A DNA stretch of 48,663 bases from an uncultured bacterium (GCA_937862935.1 CALMEO010000118.1:1-48663), one strand, 5' to 3'; numbered from the stretch's first letter, positions 9,548 to 20,274 are shown. Numbers and translations: made by a program. Notes: generated from the letters alone by a model not told the origin.

Positions 9548-10543
9548 TTATTTTCGTAAAAATTCTAACTCTCTGATGTATTCATATACATGTCATAAGA
9601 TTGAGAATTGTTTATCGTAATATCCATCTAAGAGCTTCTGACAATCAAATGCCATTACTTTTTGAACTTCGTATTTATCAAAAGCATAAGGTCCATTATG
9701 GATTCCATAATAGAGATAATAGTATTCTGATTGAGTATCGGTTTGTTTTAATCCTATTCTTTGTAGAATTAGCTCTGTTTCTATTCCCATTTCTTCTAAT
9801 AGCTCTGCGTGTGCAGTTTCCTCTATACTTTGTCATAATGTTTGATGTCCTCAAGGCATATCCCATTTATTTGCTCCCGTAGCTTTGGTTGGCGCTCTTT
9901 GTTGAAGTATTACTTGTTTCGCTGTGTTAAAAAGCATAATATGAGCAGCTCTGTGATATACAGATGGATTACTATGTGCTTCTCTTTTTAAGATAGAACC
10001 TATTTCATGATTATCTTTGTCTACTTGTAGTAATATTTCATCTTGTGTACTATTCATACTTGCGATAGTTGCCATTACTTCGTTTAATGTGCTTAGTTGT
10101 AATGTATACATTCAATCTATATTTTCCAATTCTTTTCTCTGCACTCGTTTAAATTCAATAAATTCATCTCAAACATTAGTTTCTCATGATTGGTATTCTA
10201 ATAAATATTCCATAGTAATTCCATTACAACGATGGTCGTATCATTTGTCGGACACTGCTGTCACCATTTTTTTTATTTTAGCTTGTATTCAAGGTACTTC
10301 TTTTTGAAGTATTCTATTGATCGTTTCTTCTGGTGTTTCATCGAAATACATTCTTCCTCAGGGAAATATCCATTCGATTTTATTCTCCAGATTAATGTGC
10401 AGTTGTTTTTTTCCTATAAAAAATTCTGGTTCTGTATAGATATTATCTTTGTCTTTTCTGAAAATCACTAAATCTATGTTGAGCATAGGTGGTACACGAT
10501 CTATAAGTTCTTTAATATGATCTTCTTTGGTAATAGTATACAT
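9548..10543 (-). CDS. Tandem double-Nudix fusion protein
   Basis: 331 residues holding two Nudix domains. The first (about residues 15-150) has a degenerate box, GGRMYFDETPEETINRIL followed by QKEVPGI, in which the REUxEE core is lost; it resembles GDP-mannose mannosyl hydrolases and may only bind. The second (about 170-325) has GGHQTLGQSIEETAH then AELLEEMGI, with the core E-x-x-E-E intact but Gln for the first Glu and Ala for Arg. A DNHEIGSILKREAH lead-in recalls IDI/YfcD-type Nudix proteins. CGA at 10145-10147 encodes the residue before VQRKEL, normally Trp in this context. Its ATG overlaps the stop of the HD gene by one base (TAATG), so translation is likely coupled. Confidence 0.75.
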
Positions 10544-11115
10544 TATTCCTCTTTAGCTTCTAAAATGAGCTTTTTGAATTGATAATAATATGGTTCAAGT
10601 TCTTGTTTACAAATATCGAGAGAAAGTATATTATATTTTTCTTCTACTTTGTTTTCTACTTGTGCTAAGGTTCGATCTGTATCTTCGTTTCTCTTACCGA
10701 AAAGAATGATTATGGAAATAAATCATCTAGGATGAAGTATTCTGTAACAATCTGCATTGGCACATATCTCTGCTTCCAATGATGGGTAGTGTGTGTTTGT
10801 TCAATGATGGTTATTTACACATACAAGTACTTCTTCTATTATATTTGATGCTACATTAAGTTTTTGTAAAAATATCTTGCTAGCTTCTGTGCTTTTTTGT
10901 ACATGTTCAGCTGCATTGCCCTCTTTGCTACATTCACCCAACTTGATATCCATAAGAAGCGTTCCAAGAGCTATGATGTCTTTATTAGCACCTAATGTTT
11001 TTGCTAACTCTTGCCCTTTTTCAAATGATAATATTAGATGTTCTTTTTTTGGCGTTCAATATTTTTCAGTTTCTCCTAAAGCGTATGCTCGTGCTGCCTG
11101 TATAATATCTTCCAT
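10543..11115 (-). CDS. HD-domain protein with a missing HD histidine
   Basis: 190 residues with the helical layout of HD phosphohydrolases: an early His in KKEHLILSFEKG, the central pair region GTLLMDIKLGE, and a later VNNHHG. The HD dyad of the family is MD here, so one metal ligand is missing; catalysis is doubtful or metal binding altered. It sits between sufB (30-base gap) and the Nudix gene (1-base overlap), so all are probably one transcript. Pairing of HD and Nudix proteins suggests nucleotide housekeeping, but the substrate is unknown. Confidence 0.6.
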
Positions 11116-11145
11116 GATAGTAAGCTACAATATAAATTGATTTTG

Positions 11146-12531
11146 TTACCCAATAGATCCTTCCATTTCAAGTTCTACTAATTTATTCAATTCTCCAGCG
11201 TATTCTAAGGGAAGTTTTTTAATAACCGAAGAAAAGAATCCATTGACGATCATAGTTGTTGCTTTGTCTTTTGTTAGTCAGCGAGCCATGAGGTAGAAAA
11301 GTTCAGATTCATTTATTTTCCCTGCACTCGCTTCGTGGGCTACGATGGCGGTATCATTTTTTGATTGAATTTTTGGGATGGTATTGGACACAGAAGTATC
11401 ATCAAATAGTAATGCATCGCATTGCGTATTATTTACTGCATAATCTGCTCATGGAGCAATATTGACTAGTCCACGATAAGTATTAATTCCTCATTTTCTG
11501 GAGATAGATTTGGCTACGATATTTGATGATGTATGTTTTCCTATATGGATTGCTTTGGATCCTGTATCTTGATGCTGTCACTCCCCTGCAACTGCTATTC
11601 CCAACATATCTGTTGTGCTGTAATCTCCTTTGAGGATAGAACAAGGATAGAGCATAGTTGTACATGATCAAAGATTTCCATTAACCCATTCCATATAACT
11701 ATGTTCTTCTATGATAGCTCTCTTGGTATTTAGATTGTAGGTGTTTGTTGACCGATTTTCTACTGATGAATATTTCATTTTAGCGTTTTTCCCTACAAAA
11801 ATCTCTACGAGTCCAGCATGGAGTGCAGCTTTATCAAACTTTGGTGCTGAACATCCTTCGATGTAGCTTCCTTCAGCATTATCTTCTATGATGATCATAG
11901 TATGCTCAAATTGTCCTCAGCCATAGGTATTCATACGAAAATATGCTTGTAATGGATCAGTAAGCTTGACTCCTTTTGGTACATAGATAAATGTCCCTCA
12001 GCTCCAAACGGCTCCATGTAAAGCTGCAAATATATGATCATTTGCAGGCACCAATTTCATAAAATACTTCTTCACTAATTCTGGATATTTGATTACTGCT
12101 TGTGGCATATCCTCAAAAATTATGCCTTTTTTTGATCGTTTTTCTTGGATTTGATGATATACGTTGAGGGAATCATATTGTCCACCAGCTCCAGCGAGAT
12201 ATTTTTGTTCAGCTTCTGGAATTCAGAGTCTTTTGAACTTTTCTTTTATCTCTACAGGTACATCTTCCCGGTTATTTGTATATCATTCGTTATCGCTTTT
12301 GGGTTTTGCATAATAGACAATATCATCGAGATCGAGTTTAGAAAGATTAGGTCATCGTGTTGGCATTTTCATGTTTTTGAAAATTTCTAGACACTGTAAA
12401 CGATGTTTTAACATTCGTTCTGGTTCTTTTTGATCAGCAGAAATTTTTCTCACGGTATCTTCTGTGAGTTTGCTGAGATAGAGCTCATATTCTATCTTGT
12501 CTGATGATTCGAGTGTTGATCTTAGTGACAT
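11146..12531 (-). CDS. sufB: Fe-S cluster assembly protein SufB
   Basis: 461 residues, full length for SufB, the scaffold component of the SufBC(D) complex that assembles Fe-S clusters. Family segments in order: AVWSGGTFIYVPKGVKL, EGCSAPKFD, NTKRA, MEWVNGNLGS, GGGQHQDTGSKAIH, the conserved beta-helix core, and C-terminal EMEGSIG. Four codons fall on conserved Trp positions: CGA at 12415-12417 (EPExML), CGA at 12355-12357 (MPTxGPNLS), CGA at 12136-12138 (QEKxSKKG) and CGG at 11752-11754 (ENxSTN, QNW in homologues). True arginines (YFRMN, TYRG, MARG) use CGT or CGC. No SufD or SufS is present in the window. Confidence 0.95.
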
Positions 12532-12533
12532 AT

Positions 12534-13277
12534 TTATTTGTTTGCTACATCAATAAATCCTTCTTTCTTTATTGTTTCAATGATATCTTGATTCCCTTGT
12601 TTGACAATTTTCCCTTTTTCTAGGACATAGACATGATCGACTGGAATATATTTGAGAATATCAAAAATGTGAGTAATAATAATGAAACTATTTTTTGTAT
12701 GATTGAGTTTGGATATCATTTTGACTACTGATTTGAATGCGTCAACATCTAAACCACTATCTATCTCGTCTAAAAAGATATAGGTGGGGTCCAAAAGTTT
12801 GAGTTGTAATATCTCTATCTTTCTCCTTTCTCCTCCACTAAATCCGACATTGAGATCTCTTCGAAGAAACTCCATAGAGATTTCTAACTCTTTTATAAAT
12901 GGCTCTATGATTTTTTTAAAACTAAGAAATGATGTGGTTCATCATATTTTTGCATCATAAATTGATCTCAAAAATTCAAAAAGTTTGATGCCTTTGATTT
13001 CTGGTATATGTTGAAATGCTACAAAGATTCATAGTTTAGCTCTCTCGTGAGGATCTAGTTCTAAAAGATTGATTTTTAATTCTTCATCTTCAATTTTTAA
13101 TTCTCCATTGCTTATTTTGTATTTAGGATGTCCCATTATTGCCATTGCTAATGATGATTTTCATGATCCATTTTTTCCGATCACACAATAATTCTTTCAT
13201 AACTCAAAATTCATTGATATTGTGTCTAAAATTATTTTGTTTTCTACTTCTACTGATAATTTGTTTATTGTTAGCAT
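12534..13277 (-). CDS. sufC: Fe-S assembly ATPase SufC
   Basis: 247 residues. ABC ATPase of the SUF system that drives conformational change in SufB. Walker A GKNGSGKSS lies near residue 35, the Q-loop region is AFQHIPEIKG, the signature is FSGGERRK near residue 147, and Walker B with the D-loop is IFLDEIDSGLD. TGA codes a Gly of Walker A and other glycines. The stop of sufC lies 2 bases before the sufB ATG, so both are translated from one mRNA. Confidence 0.93.
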
Positions 13278-13280
13278 AGT

Positions 13281-14474
13281 TTATTTATGTAAATCGATAA
13301 AATCTCATGAATTACCATAAAACTGGTTAAATATAGTATTGATATATCTTTCTGAAGAATAATTTCATTTCCCTCTTATATCAAGTATGGTATTGATTCG
13401 TGATTGGTTGGTCTTTTGAATCTCTTGTAAGGTTTTCTTTTCATTTTCATCAAAGAAGTTTTTGTATTTTACCTCTTTCGTAGATTTTTTCTGTTCTTGA
13501 TTTTCCATCTTATTGTCTTCTAATTTTTGAAGGAGTTCTTGTACAGCACTTTCTATCTCTTGGTTGATTTCTGCATCATTTTTTGATTGTTTACAGAGCT
13601 CCTGTATGTCCTGAGTATTATTACTTTTGAGTGCTTCTATGGTAGTTATATGTTGCTCTTGATATTGTTGTAATCACTGCTTTCCTTTGCTTATAGAAGG
13701 GAGAATGTTTTCGTAAGGGGTATCTATACAGCGTAATGGGTCTTCTAATCTCTTAGCTAAATCAGATATATATGTATCTGTATTCTTCTGTATCTGTCAT
13801 TGGAATAAAGCAACTTGTTCTTTGCTTGTGTCTACTATATAACGTAGTTTCTCATAACATATGGTATCTATACTCGAAGCGTTTTTGCTTATATATATTT
13901 CTTCTTGATTTAGTACGTTTTTTATGTTTTTTGTAATAGTTATAATATCTTTCATCTCTGTTATTATGGTTTGCCCTATACCATAACATGTTTTGATATC
14001 AACAAGAGCAGATAATGAGGTGATGGTTGTCTTATTCTTGTTGATAGCATGTGTTATGTTTTTTGATTTTGATAACTGTTTAGCTATATCAAAACTTTGT
14101 TGTGCTTGAGCTACAAATATCTGAGCGTTTTGTAATCAAGAGATACTATTTTCTAGTGCATTTTGGTATGCTAAAAGTGTTTGAATAGTTCCACGATTAT
14201 AGTATTCTTCGCTTGTATTTCCGCTAATGATTTGTAACGCTTTTTTATACTCTTGTTGTTGTATCGCTTTATTGGCCTCTATTGTATGTTGTATTTTTGT
14301 CACTTTCTGACCTAGCTTACTTTCGATATCGACTGTTTTTTTTGATGCTAATATATCATACATTTTTCATTCATTATATGCTTGTATAATATATACACAA
14401 GAAAAAAATAATCATATGCACGCGATGATACTATATATATAATTATCTTTTTTATTGATAAATTCTCTTTTCAT
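13281..14474 (-). CDS. Membrane-anchored coiled-coil protein, unknown
   Basis: 397 residues: a positively charged start (MKREFINKKD), one hydrophobic segment (IYSIIACIWLFFSCVYIIQA) near residue 20, then long helical stretches rich in Gln, Glu, Lys and Ile, with coiled-coil character and repeated Q-x-x-Q motifs. It ends 3 bases before the sufC ATG, so it is the promoter-proximal gene of the suf operon. No domain recognised. It may be an envelope protein carried into the operon rather than a SUF partner. Confidence 0.6.
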
Positions 14475-14567
14475 ATATGTTGTTATATGTTAGGATAAGA
14501 TTCTTCTCTTATGTTAGTTATTCTCCTAAAAAGTTCAATAACTAATTAATTGTTTCAGATAATAAAA

Positions 14568-14592
14568 AGATAAGGTTGACTATCCCTTATCT
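14568..14592 (-). terminator. Terminator of the pilB operon
   Basis: An 8-bp perfect stem (AGATAAGG with CCTTATCT) is followed on the minus strand by TTTTTATT, 34 bases after the stop of the secreted protein gene. Confidence 0.75.
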
Positions 14593-14625
14593 CTGTATTA
14601 TTTATTTTCTTTTGCTTTTTATTTT

Positions 14626-15366
14626 TTACCATGTATATTGTTTTATTAATGCATCTATCTTGTTGAGATCTGGCAAAATGTCATCTCTAAATATTTTAAA
14701 ATTTTTTGTTATTATTTCTTGTTTAACAAAGAGCACATCATACTTTTTCTGAAGTAATGCTAGATAAAATACGAGCTTGTTCATAATACCTATCTTTGCA
14801 TTATATTGGATCCTGTTTTTAGCAATACAGTTTTCATGAACTATAGCATCTGTCAGTGACGCTTCCATAATTTTCTGATCATATCTTTCTATAGCATCAA
14901 AATATGCCTTATCACTTATGCTCTTTTCTGTTATACATGATTGCATATCTCCCTTAAATATTTCCATCTCTTGTTTTATATATGTTACAATAGCATCTCA
15001 TTTTTGTAATTCTTTATTGCTATCGTTGAGGTATTTGGTTAGGGTATCTTCTTTATTCGTTGATACATCTAACATTTCTATAATATCTGTTTTAGTAAGT
15101 TCTTCTAGTCTTTTGATTGTGCTTAGTGTCTCTCATTCATAATTACCTACTGCGCTAGTTTTTTCTATCAATATAAGATGTAAATTTATTATTGTATAAC
15201 TTAATTCGTTTATAGAGAAATCGTTAGCACTTAAAGAATCATTGTTATCTTCAAAAATAATATTGCCTATTCCAACCTCTTGTGCTTGCACATTTTGTAT
15301 TCCACTATTGTCTTGAAATAGTCATGTCATTAGCACTATTAGAATACCTATCATTATTTTTTTCAT
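14626..15366 (-). CDS. Secreted coiled-coil protein, unknown
   Basis: 246 residues with a signal-peptide-like N-terminus (MKKIMIGILIVLMTGLF) ending near VQAQEV. The remainder is helical, with charged Lys/Glu heptad-like stretches and two Cys (QSCIT, HENCIA). It is the last gene of the operon after pilC (gap 21 bases), so it may act with the pilus machinery. Family not recognised. Confidence 0.6.
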
Positions 15367-15387
15367 GACCAAATATATAATATAAAA

Positions 15388-16476
15388 TTATTTAATGACA
15401 TTGACAAGCTCTGCCATAGGCAAAAAGATTGATCCCACAATTAATCATATGACAACTGCAATCATTGCCATAAGAAGTGGTTCAATAAGACTCATTAAAA
15501 TATCTATTTTTGTTTGTAACATGTCACGATAAAAATCTGACATTTTTTTTAGAACCTCAGTGATATTTCCTGTATCCTCGCCTACATGAACAATTTGAAC
15601 TAGAATTGGATCAAATAATGATGATCATTCCATTGATTCAGCGAATGAAAATCCTGCATTAAGATTTTCCTTTATTTCTATAGTTTTTTTTCTGTAAAAA
15701 AAGTTTGTAAACGTGTTTCCTATCAGTTTTAATGATAAAATTGGACTTACTCATGCACTATATAATTGACTTAATAGTTTAGAAAATTTATACATATAAT
15801 ATGTTTTAACTACTCATGAAACTGCTGGCGTAGTAACCATTAATTTATCTATAAATATTTTGAATGCTAAAATATATTTATATAAAAATTTATAGAGAAA
15901 AACTATCCCTATACCAATTATAAGAATAAGATACCATGTTCTTTGTAAAAAATTTGATGCTCACATCATGAATTTTGTCAGATTAGGCAGGCTTTCTTCG
16001 TTGGGAAACATTGTTACTATTGTTGGGATAACATAAATAAGTAAAATCGTTATTGCTATAATAGCAAAAGCTATAAGTACAAGAGGGTATGTCATTGCTT
16101 TTTTTATCTTTCCTTGTATTCTTTGAGCATTTTCAAGCTCTATAGCCATTTCTTCCAAAATTTCTGGTAGATTACCCATAGTTTCTGCTGATTTTACTAA
16201 CGCAATTTCTTCTTCTTGAAAAAAATAACTATGATTTTTCATGGCTTGGGAAAAGGTATATCATTGTGTAAGTTGATCAATCAGATCTTGGATAATCATA
16301 ATCAATCCTTTATTTGTTTCAGATTTTTTTATAGAAAATAATGCATCTCTCAATCCCAATCCTGATTTTTGGGTTAATGCTAACAATCTAAAAAAATTTG
16401 TTTTTTCTTTGAGCTTAGGAGCAAAAAACTTTTGGATGATAAATTTTTCTAAGACACCTAATTTACTTACTTCCAT
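15388..16476 (-). CDS. pilC: Type IV pilus/type II secretion inner-membrane platform (PilC/GspF family)
   Basis: 362 residues, close to the usual 400. Two repeats of the family are visible: a first T2SF domain (NFFRLLALTQKSGLGLRDAL ... QEEEIALVKSAETMGNLPE) and a second starting YKFSKLLSQLYSAGVSP with LVQIVHVGEDTGNITE. Three hydrophobic segments follow, the last ending GSIFLPMAELVNVIK. The protein anchors the assembly ATPase at the inner membrane. It lies 79 bases downstream of the pilB gene. Confidence 0.9.
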
Positions 16477-16555
16477 ATGGTTATAACTGAATAAAAGTAT
16501 GGAATAGAGAATTTGATCTTTATTACTTTGACCTTCTTCCCTTGTCCCTTAATTT

Positions 16556-17875
16556 TTATTTGTCGAATTTTGCTTTCACGTATCTATAAACTTCATCTAG
16601 TGTTGTCATCCCTTTGATAACCTTAAATACACCATCTCTTTCTAAATTAATCATCCCTTTTTCAAGTGCTACTGTTTCTACTTCAAATGCTGATTTTCAT
16701 TCTAAAAGCATATTTTTTATTTTATCTGTATAATCCATCATCTCAAATAAACCTACTCTACCCTTGTATCATGTTCCTCCACATACAGAACATTTTTCTC
16801 CTGTTATTGGATCTTTACCTGTTCCTATATAAGTTTTTTCATCATTAATAAAATCATTTCGTTGTTGTTGGTCTATTCCTCTACTCAATATTTCTTTTTT
16901 GAGTGCTTCTTTTTCAAAATTTCTAAAACTTTCTTTGGCAAATTTGTATTTTGGATTGTCTTTGACTGAAATTTGTGTCTTACAATGATCACATACTCTT
17001 CTAATCAGTCTCTCTGCCATTACGAGATTAAAGGTACCTACAAGCATATATGGTTTTGCTCAGAGATTATATACTCTTGTGATTGTTTCTGCTGATGAAT
17101 TGGTATGTACCGTAGAAAATACTAGGTGTCCTGTCATAGCTGATTCCATAGCCATATCCAATGTTTCTCTATCACGAATTTCTCCTACCATCATAATATC
17201 AGGATCTTGTCTGAGTCATCATCTCAGTCCATTCGCAAAAGTAAATCCTATATCTGATCTAATCTGTGCTTGATTGAGTCCTGGCATTTTGTTTTCTACT
17301 GGATCTTCATAGGTGATTATATTTACTTCACTTGTATTTACAAAATCGAGACAAGCATAAAGTGTTGTTGTCTTACCTGAACCTGTTGGTCCTGTCATAA
17401 GGATGATTCCGTTGGGATACTTAAGATGTCTGAAAATAATATCTTTATTGCTTCATTCTATTCCTAATTGTTCCAATGGTGGTATCTTTTTTGATTTATC
17501 TACAATACGCATGACAAGACATTCTCACCACACACTTGGAAACGTATTTGCACGAAGATCAATTTCTTTGTTAGTTAACGTAACGCTTGATACTCTTGCA
17601 TCTTGAGGAATCCTTTTTTCATCTGGTCTCATTTGTCCAGATTCTATCTTAAATTTTGAAATAATACTTTCATGAAGATTTTTTGGATATTGAACAAGTT
17701 CTTCTAGTATTCCATCTATTCTTATTCTTATCCTACAATAATTTTCTAATGGTTCAATATGAATATCTGATGCTCCTGATTCTACACCAACAGTAAGAAG
17801 ATTATCAAAAATTTTTACCACATCTGATTGGATAACTGCTTCATCTAATTTTGCTTTGTAATCAATTTCTACCAT
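16556..17875 (-). CDS. pilB: Type IV pilus assembly ATPase (PilB/GspE family)
   Basis: 439 residues. Domains in order: a short N2 region ([20 protein letters not shown]), Walker [11 protein letters not shown] near residue 165, the Asp box YEDPVE, Walker [12 protein letters not shown], the His box STVHTN, and a C-terminal tetracysteine zinc site (CDHC ... CSVC). It powers pilus extension or secretion by hydrolysing ATP. It is shorter than PilB (about 560) because the N-terminal MshEN domain is absent; a stop lies just upstream of the ATG, so the start is firm. Confidence 0.92.
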
Positions 17876-18187
17876 GCTAATTTACTAATATATAAATATG
17901 ATGTTTGATACTCGATTTATAAATAATATATTTGAATTGCTGTATGGTTATTGTATCTAGAATCTCCTATCTAGAATATGGTATAATTATATCCTAAAAC
18001 GCTAAAAAAAGCAAAAAAAACTATAACTATTTAAGCTTAAAATATGCTTTTAGTTTATTGTGGTATTATTATTATTTGAATATATTGACTTATTTTTTTT
18101 GTAATCTATAAATTTTGTATAAGTATGTTGTTTTTTGTTCGTTTTTTTTTACACTTTAAATATGATTTATTTTATTATTTTTTTTCT
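17876..18187. other. Intergenic region with a 10-bp direct repeat
   Basis: 312 bases between divergent pilB and the Holliday-junction-resolvase-related gene, strongly AT-rich, without an ORF I support. TATCTAGAAT occurs twice, at 17954-17963 and 17968-17977, 4 bases apart, and a plus-strand TATAAT follows at 17982-17987. This looks like a possible operator over a promoter, but no gene starts near it. Confidence 0.35.
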
Positions 18188-18577
18188 ATGAATATTGACC
18201 TTTGGCTCATTAGTATATGAGTTATTATATGAATACTTATCTGATATCTTGTCGCAAAATTATATTTTATGATTAGAATAAAAAGACAAAGAAGTGATGC
18301 AGTAACAAGGTCTCGTAACGTAGTTCTTGGACATGTTCATGAAAAAATAGCTCCTTTGCTTCCAAATTTTCCATATTCGTACAAGGATTTGGTTTTTTTA
18401 TGAAAATGAGTCGATTATCTTGTCCTTGATGGACTCTCAAAAGGTAATCTGCGTGAAATAATTTTTTTGGAGGTAAAAAGTGGTAGTTCACAACTTAATA
18501 AAAATGAACAGATGGTCAGAGAATGTATACATCAAAAACGTGTGAAGTATGAAATATGGAGAAATTCCGCTACCTAA
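18188..18577 (+). CDS. Holliday-junction-resolvase-related nuclease
   Basis: 129 residues. A hydrophobic N-terminal segment (about residues 4-28) is followed by a nuclease-like core: FLGKGVDYLVLDGL, then EIIFLEVKSGSS with the E-V-K triad of the PD-(D/E)xK fold, then KRVKYEIW at the end. This is the pattern of the PF10107 family described as related to Holliday-junction resolvases. TGA codons lie in the anchor and before the core. No partner gene is adjacent. Confidence 0.8.
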
Positions 18578-18611
18578 TATTTTTATTCTGTTGTTTGCTT
18601 ATTTTAAAATA

Positions 18612-18639
18612 TTGATATTCTTAATATCTTTCTTATAAT
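18612..18639 (+). promoter_or_regulatory. Promoter for the tRNA
   Basis: TTGATA and TATAAT with a 16-base spacer, about 100 bases upstream of the tRNA. The stretch between holds a tRNA-like 5' half and a CTCC-CGCT-GGAG hairpin that I cannot name. Confidence 0.5.
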
Positions 18640-18738
18640 TTCTATTATACGTTTGATATTTATCTTATAGGGCTATGGTTAAAATAATAGAATGCTTGTC
18701 TCTCCCGCTGGAGCGGAATAAACTACCCCAGTTGTAAT

Positions 18739-18812
18739 AGGATTGTGGTGAAATGGTATCACATCGGTCTCCGAAGCCGAATTCATAGGTTCGATTCCTA
18801 TCAATCCTGCCA
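18739..18812 (+). tRNA. tRNA-Trp-like with anticodon CCG
   Basis: A complete cloverleaf: acceptor AGGATTG/CAATCCT, D-arm GTGA/TCAC, anticodon arm TCGGT-CTCCGAA-GCCGA (anticodon CCG at 18771-18773), T-arm ATAGG-TTCGATT-CCTAT and encoded CCA at 18810-18812. A standard decoder would call it tRNA-Arg(CCG). The A1-U72 pair, G2-C71, G3-C70, discriminator G73 and an anticodon arm like bacterial tRNA-Trp, with only the last anticodon base changed, make it a tRNA-Trp that reads CGG. A hairpin (CCTGCC-AAA-GGCAGG) overlaps its 3' end at 18806-18820. Confidence 0.85.
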
Positions 18813-18854
18813 AAGGCAGGTAAAATCTGAATTTAAAAATATATACGTATATAC

Positions 18855-19535
18855 ATGAATAAAAAATTACAGACAATATTTGATTATCTCAAAGAACTCT
18901 TTCCTAATCCAGAAACTGAGCTTCGCTACTCTACTCCTTTTCAATTTGTAGTAGCGGTAATGTTGTCTGCTCAAGCTACGGATGTGCAGGTCAACAAAGT
19001 AACTGAGAAACTTTTTAAAAAAATAAAAACATCTGATGATCTTTTAAAGATGTGATTTGCTCCCTTTGAACGTAGTATCAAATCAGTAAATTATTATCAT
19101 TCCAAGGCTAAACATATTTTTGCTACCACAACAATAATGAATAATGAAAAATTAATAATGAAAAATGAAGGAAAGAAATATTTAATACCAGATACTCTCC
19201 AAGAACTCCAAAAATTTCCTTGAATTTGAATTAAAACAGCAAAACTCATCGCTCATGTCTTGTTTGATAAACCATTTATTGCTGTAGATACCCATATCCA
19301 TAGAGTAAGTAATAGGCTTGGACTTGTCAAAACAATAACACCGGAGAAGACATCAGAACTTCTTGAAAAGATTATTCCAGATAGTTACAAAGATCATGCA
19401 CATCATGCCTTGGTGTTGTTTGGTCGTTATCATTGCAAAGCAGTGAAACCGAAGTGCGATACATGTAAACTACAAAGACTATGTAACTACTATAAAAAAA
19501 ATGTTATTGTGAACACAGCGAAGCAATCTAAGTAA
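18855..19535 (+). CDS. nth: Endonuclease III with a repeat-derived insertion
   Basis: 226 residues. This is the base-excision-repair glycosylase/AP lyase: helix-hairpin-helix PGIGIKTA with the catalytic Lys, the catalytic Asp in AVDTHIHR, and the [4Fe-4S] cysteines in the C-x6-C-x2-C-x5-C spacing at the C-terminus. Between the HhH and the N-terminal domain lies an unusual extra stretch, TTIMNNEKLIMKNEG (about residues 92-106), encoded by an AT-rich sequence that resembles the dispersed repeats of this genome. It appears to be an in-frame insertion in a loop. TGA codons give glycines in the HhH. Confidence 0.92.
19133..19170 (+). repeat. AT-rich dispersed repeat arm inside nth
   Basis: AATAATGAATAATG followed by AAAAATTAATAATGAAAAATG, close to the arms of the intergenic repeats at 26680, 24681 and 45768. 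It is in frame and adds about 13 residues to endonuclease III. Confidence 0.55.
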
Positions 19536-19587
19536 AAGAACTAAGATTGATTACTAAAAAATAACTTTTTATATTATATAGCTATGA

Positions 19588-20274
19588 ATGTTGAAACTTA
19601 TTGAGCCACAATGGTGAGTAACTCTTTTGAAGTCACTTTTTGCTTGGATGCAAGCTAGTGTTTTTTGGTCCTATTGGATTCCTATATTAGCGGATGTGTT
19701 TGTGTTTACCTATCCTGTGTATTTGATTGGACTTTATATATATTGAATGGTAGAAGGTAGAAGTTGAAAAGTAAAAAAAGAAATGGATTCCGGTCGCAAC
19801 ACTTGACGCTGGAATGAGGTAACTACATGATTATATAATAAAATAGCGGCATTATATATTTTTGTTGGGGTTATGGTGAGTGTTGCTGTGAATGTTGGTA
19901 TCCAATTTTTTATCGATAAAACTAGGCCAAATTTTGTACTTGAATTGACTGATCTCAAACATGAAACGGTTCTCAATGCGTTTATGCCAAGTAGTAGTTT
20001 TCCTTCTGATCATGCAGCCGTGACTATGAGTATTGCTATGATGTCGCTTTTCCGAGGGATAAAAAACAAAGACAAAAAATTCCTCCGATTTGGAGGAATC
20101 CTGATTATATTTTCATTGATCACATGATTTGCTAGAGTGAGCTCTGGTGTCCATTGGCCGACTGATATTATCTGAGGAAGTGTCGTTGGGATAATTGTTC
20201 CTTTGTTCCTTATGCGAAAGCCGATCTATACCTTTGGTACTTGAATAGCTGAAAGAATCGGGAAAATTATTTAA
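19588..20274 (+). CDS. PAP2-family phosphatase, membrane
   Basis: 228 residues with five or six hydrophobic segments. The three signature elements of PAP2 phosphatases are present in altered form: DKTRP for KxxxxxxRP, FPSDHAAVT for PSGH, and ARVSSGVHWPTD for SRxxxxxHxxxD, so the catalytic His and Asp remain. It would dephosphorylate a lipid or isoprenoid phosphate (for example undecaprenyl diphosphate or phosphatidic acid). Start is the ATG at 19588; the ATG at 19584 is in another frame. Its stop overlaps that of the opposite gene by 3 bases. Confidence 0.8.

Noticed and set aside
18739-18812. tRNA-Arg(CCG)
   Set aside because: Identity elements fit tRNA-Trp better, and CGG and CGA sit at Trp positions in proteins here.
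19584-19650. Start of the PAP2 gene at the ATG of 19584
   Set aside because: This frame ends at a TAG within about 70 bases; the ATG at 19588 opens the frame that holds the PAP2 motifs.
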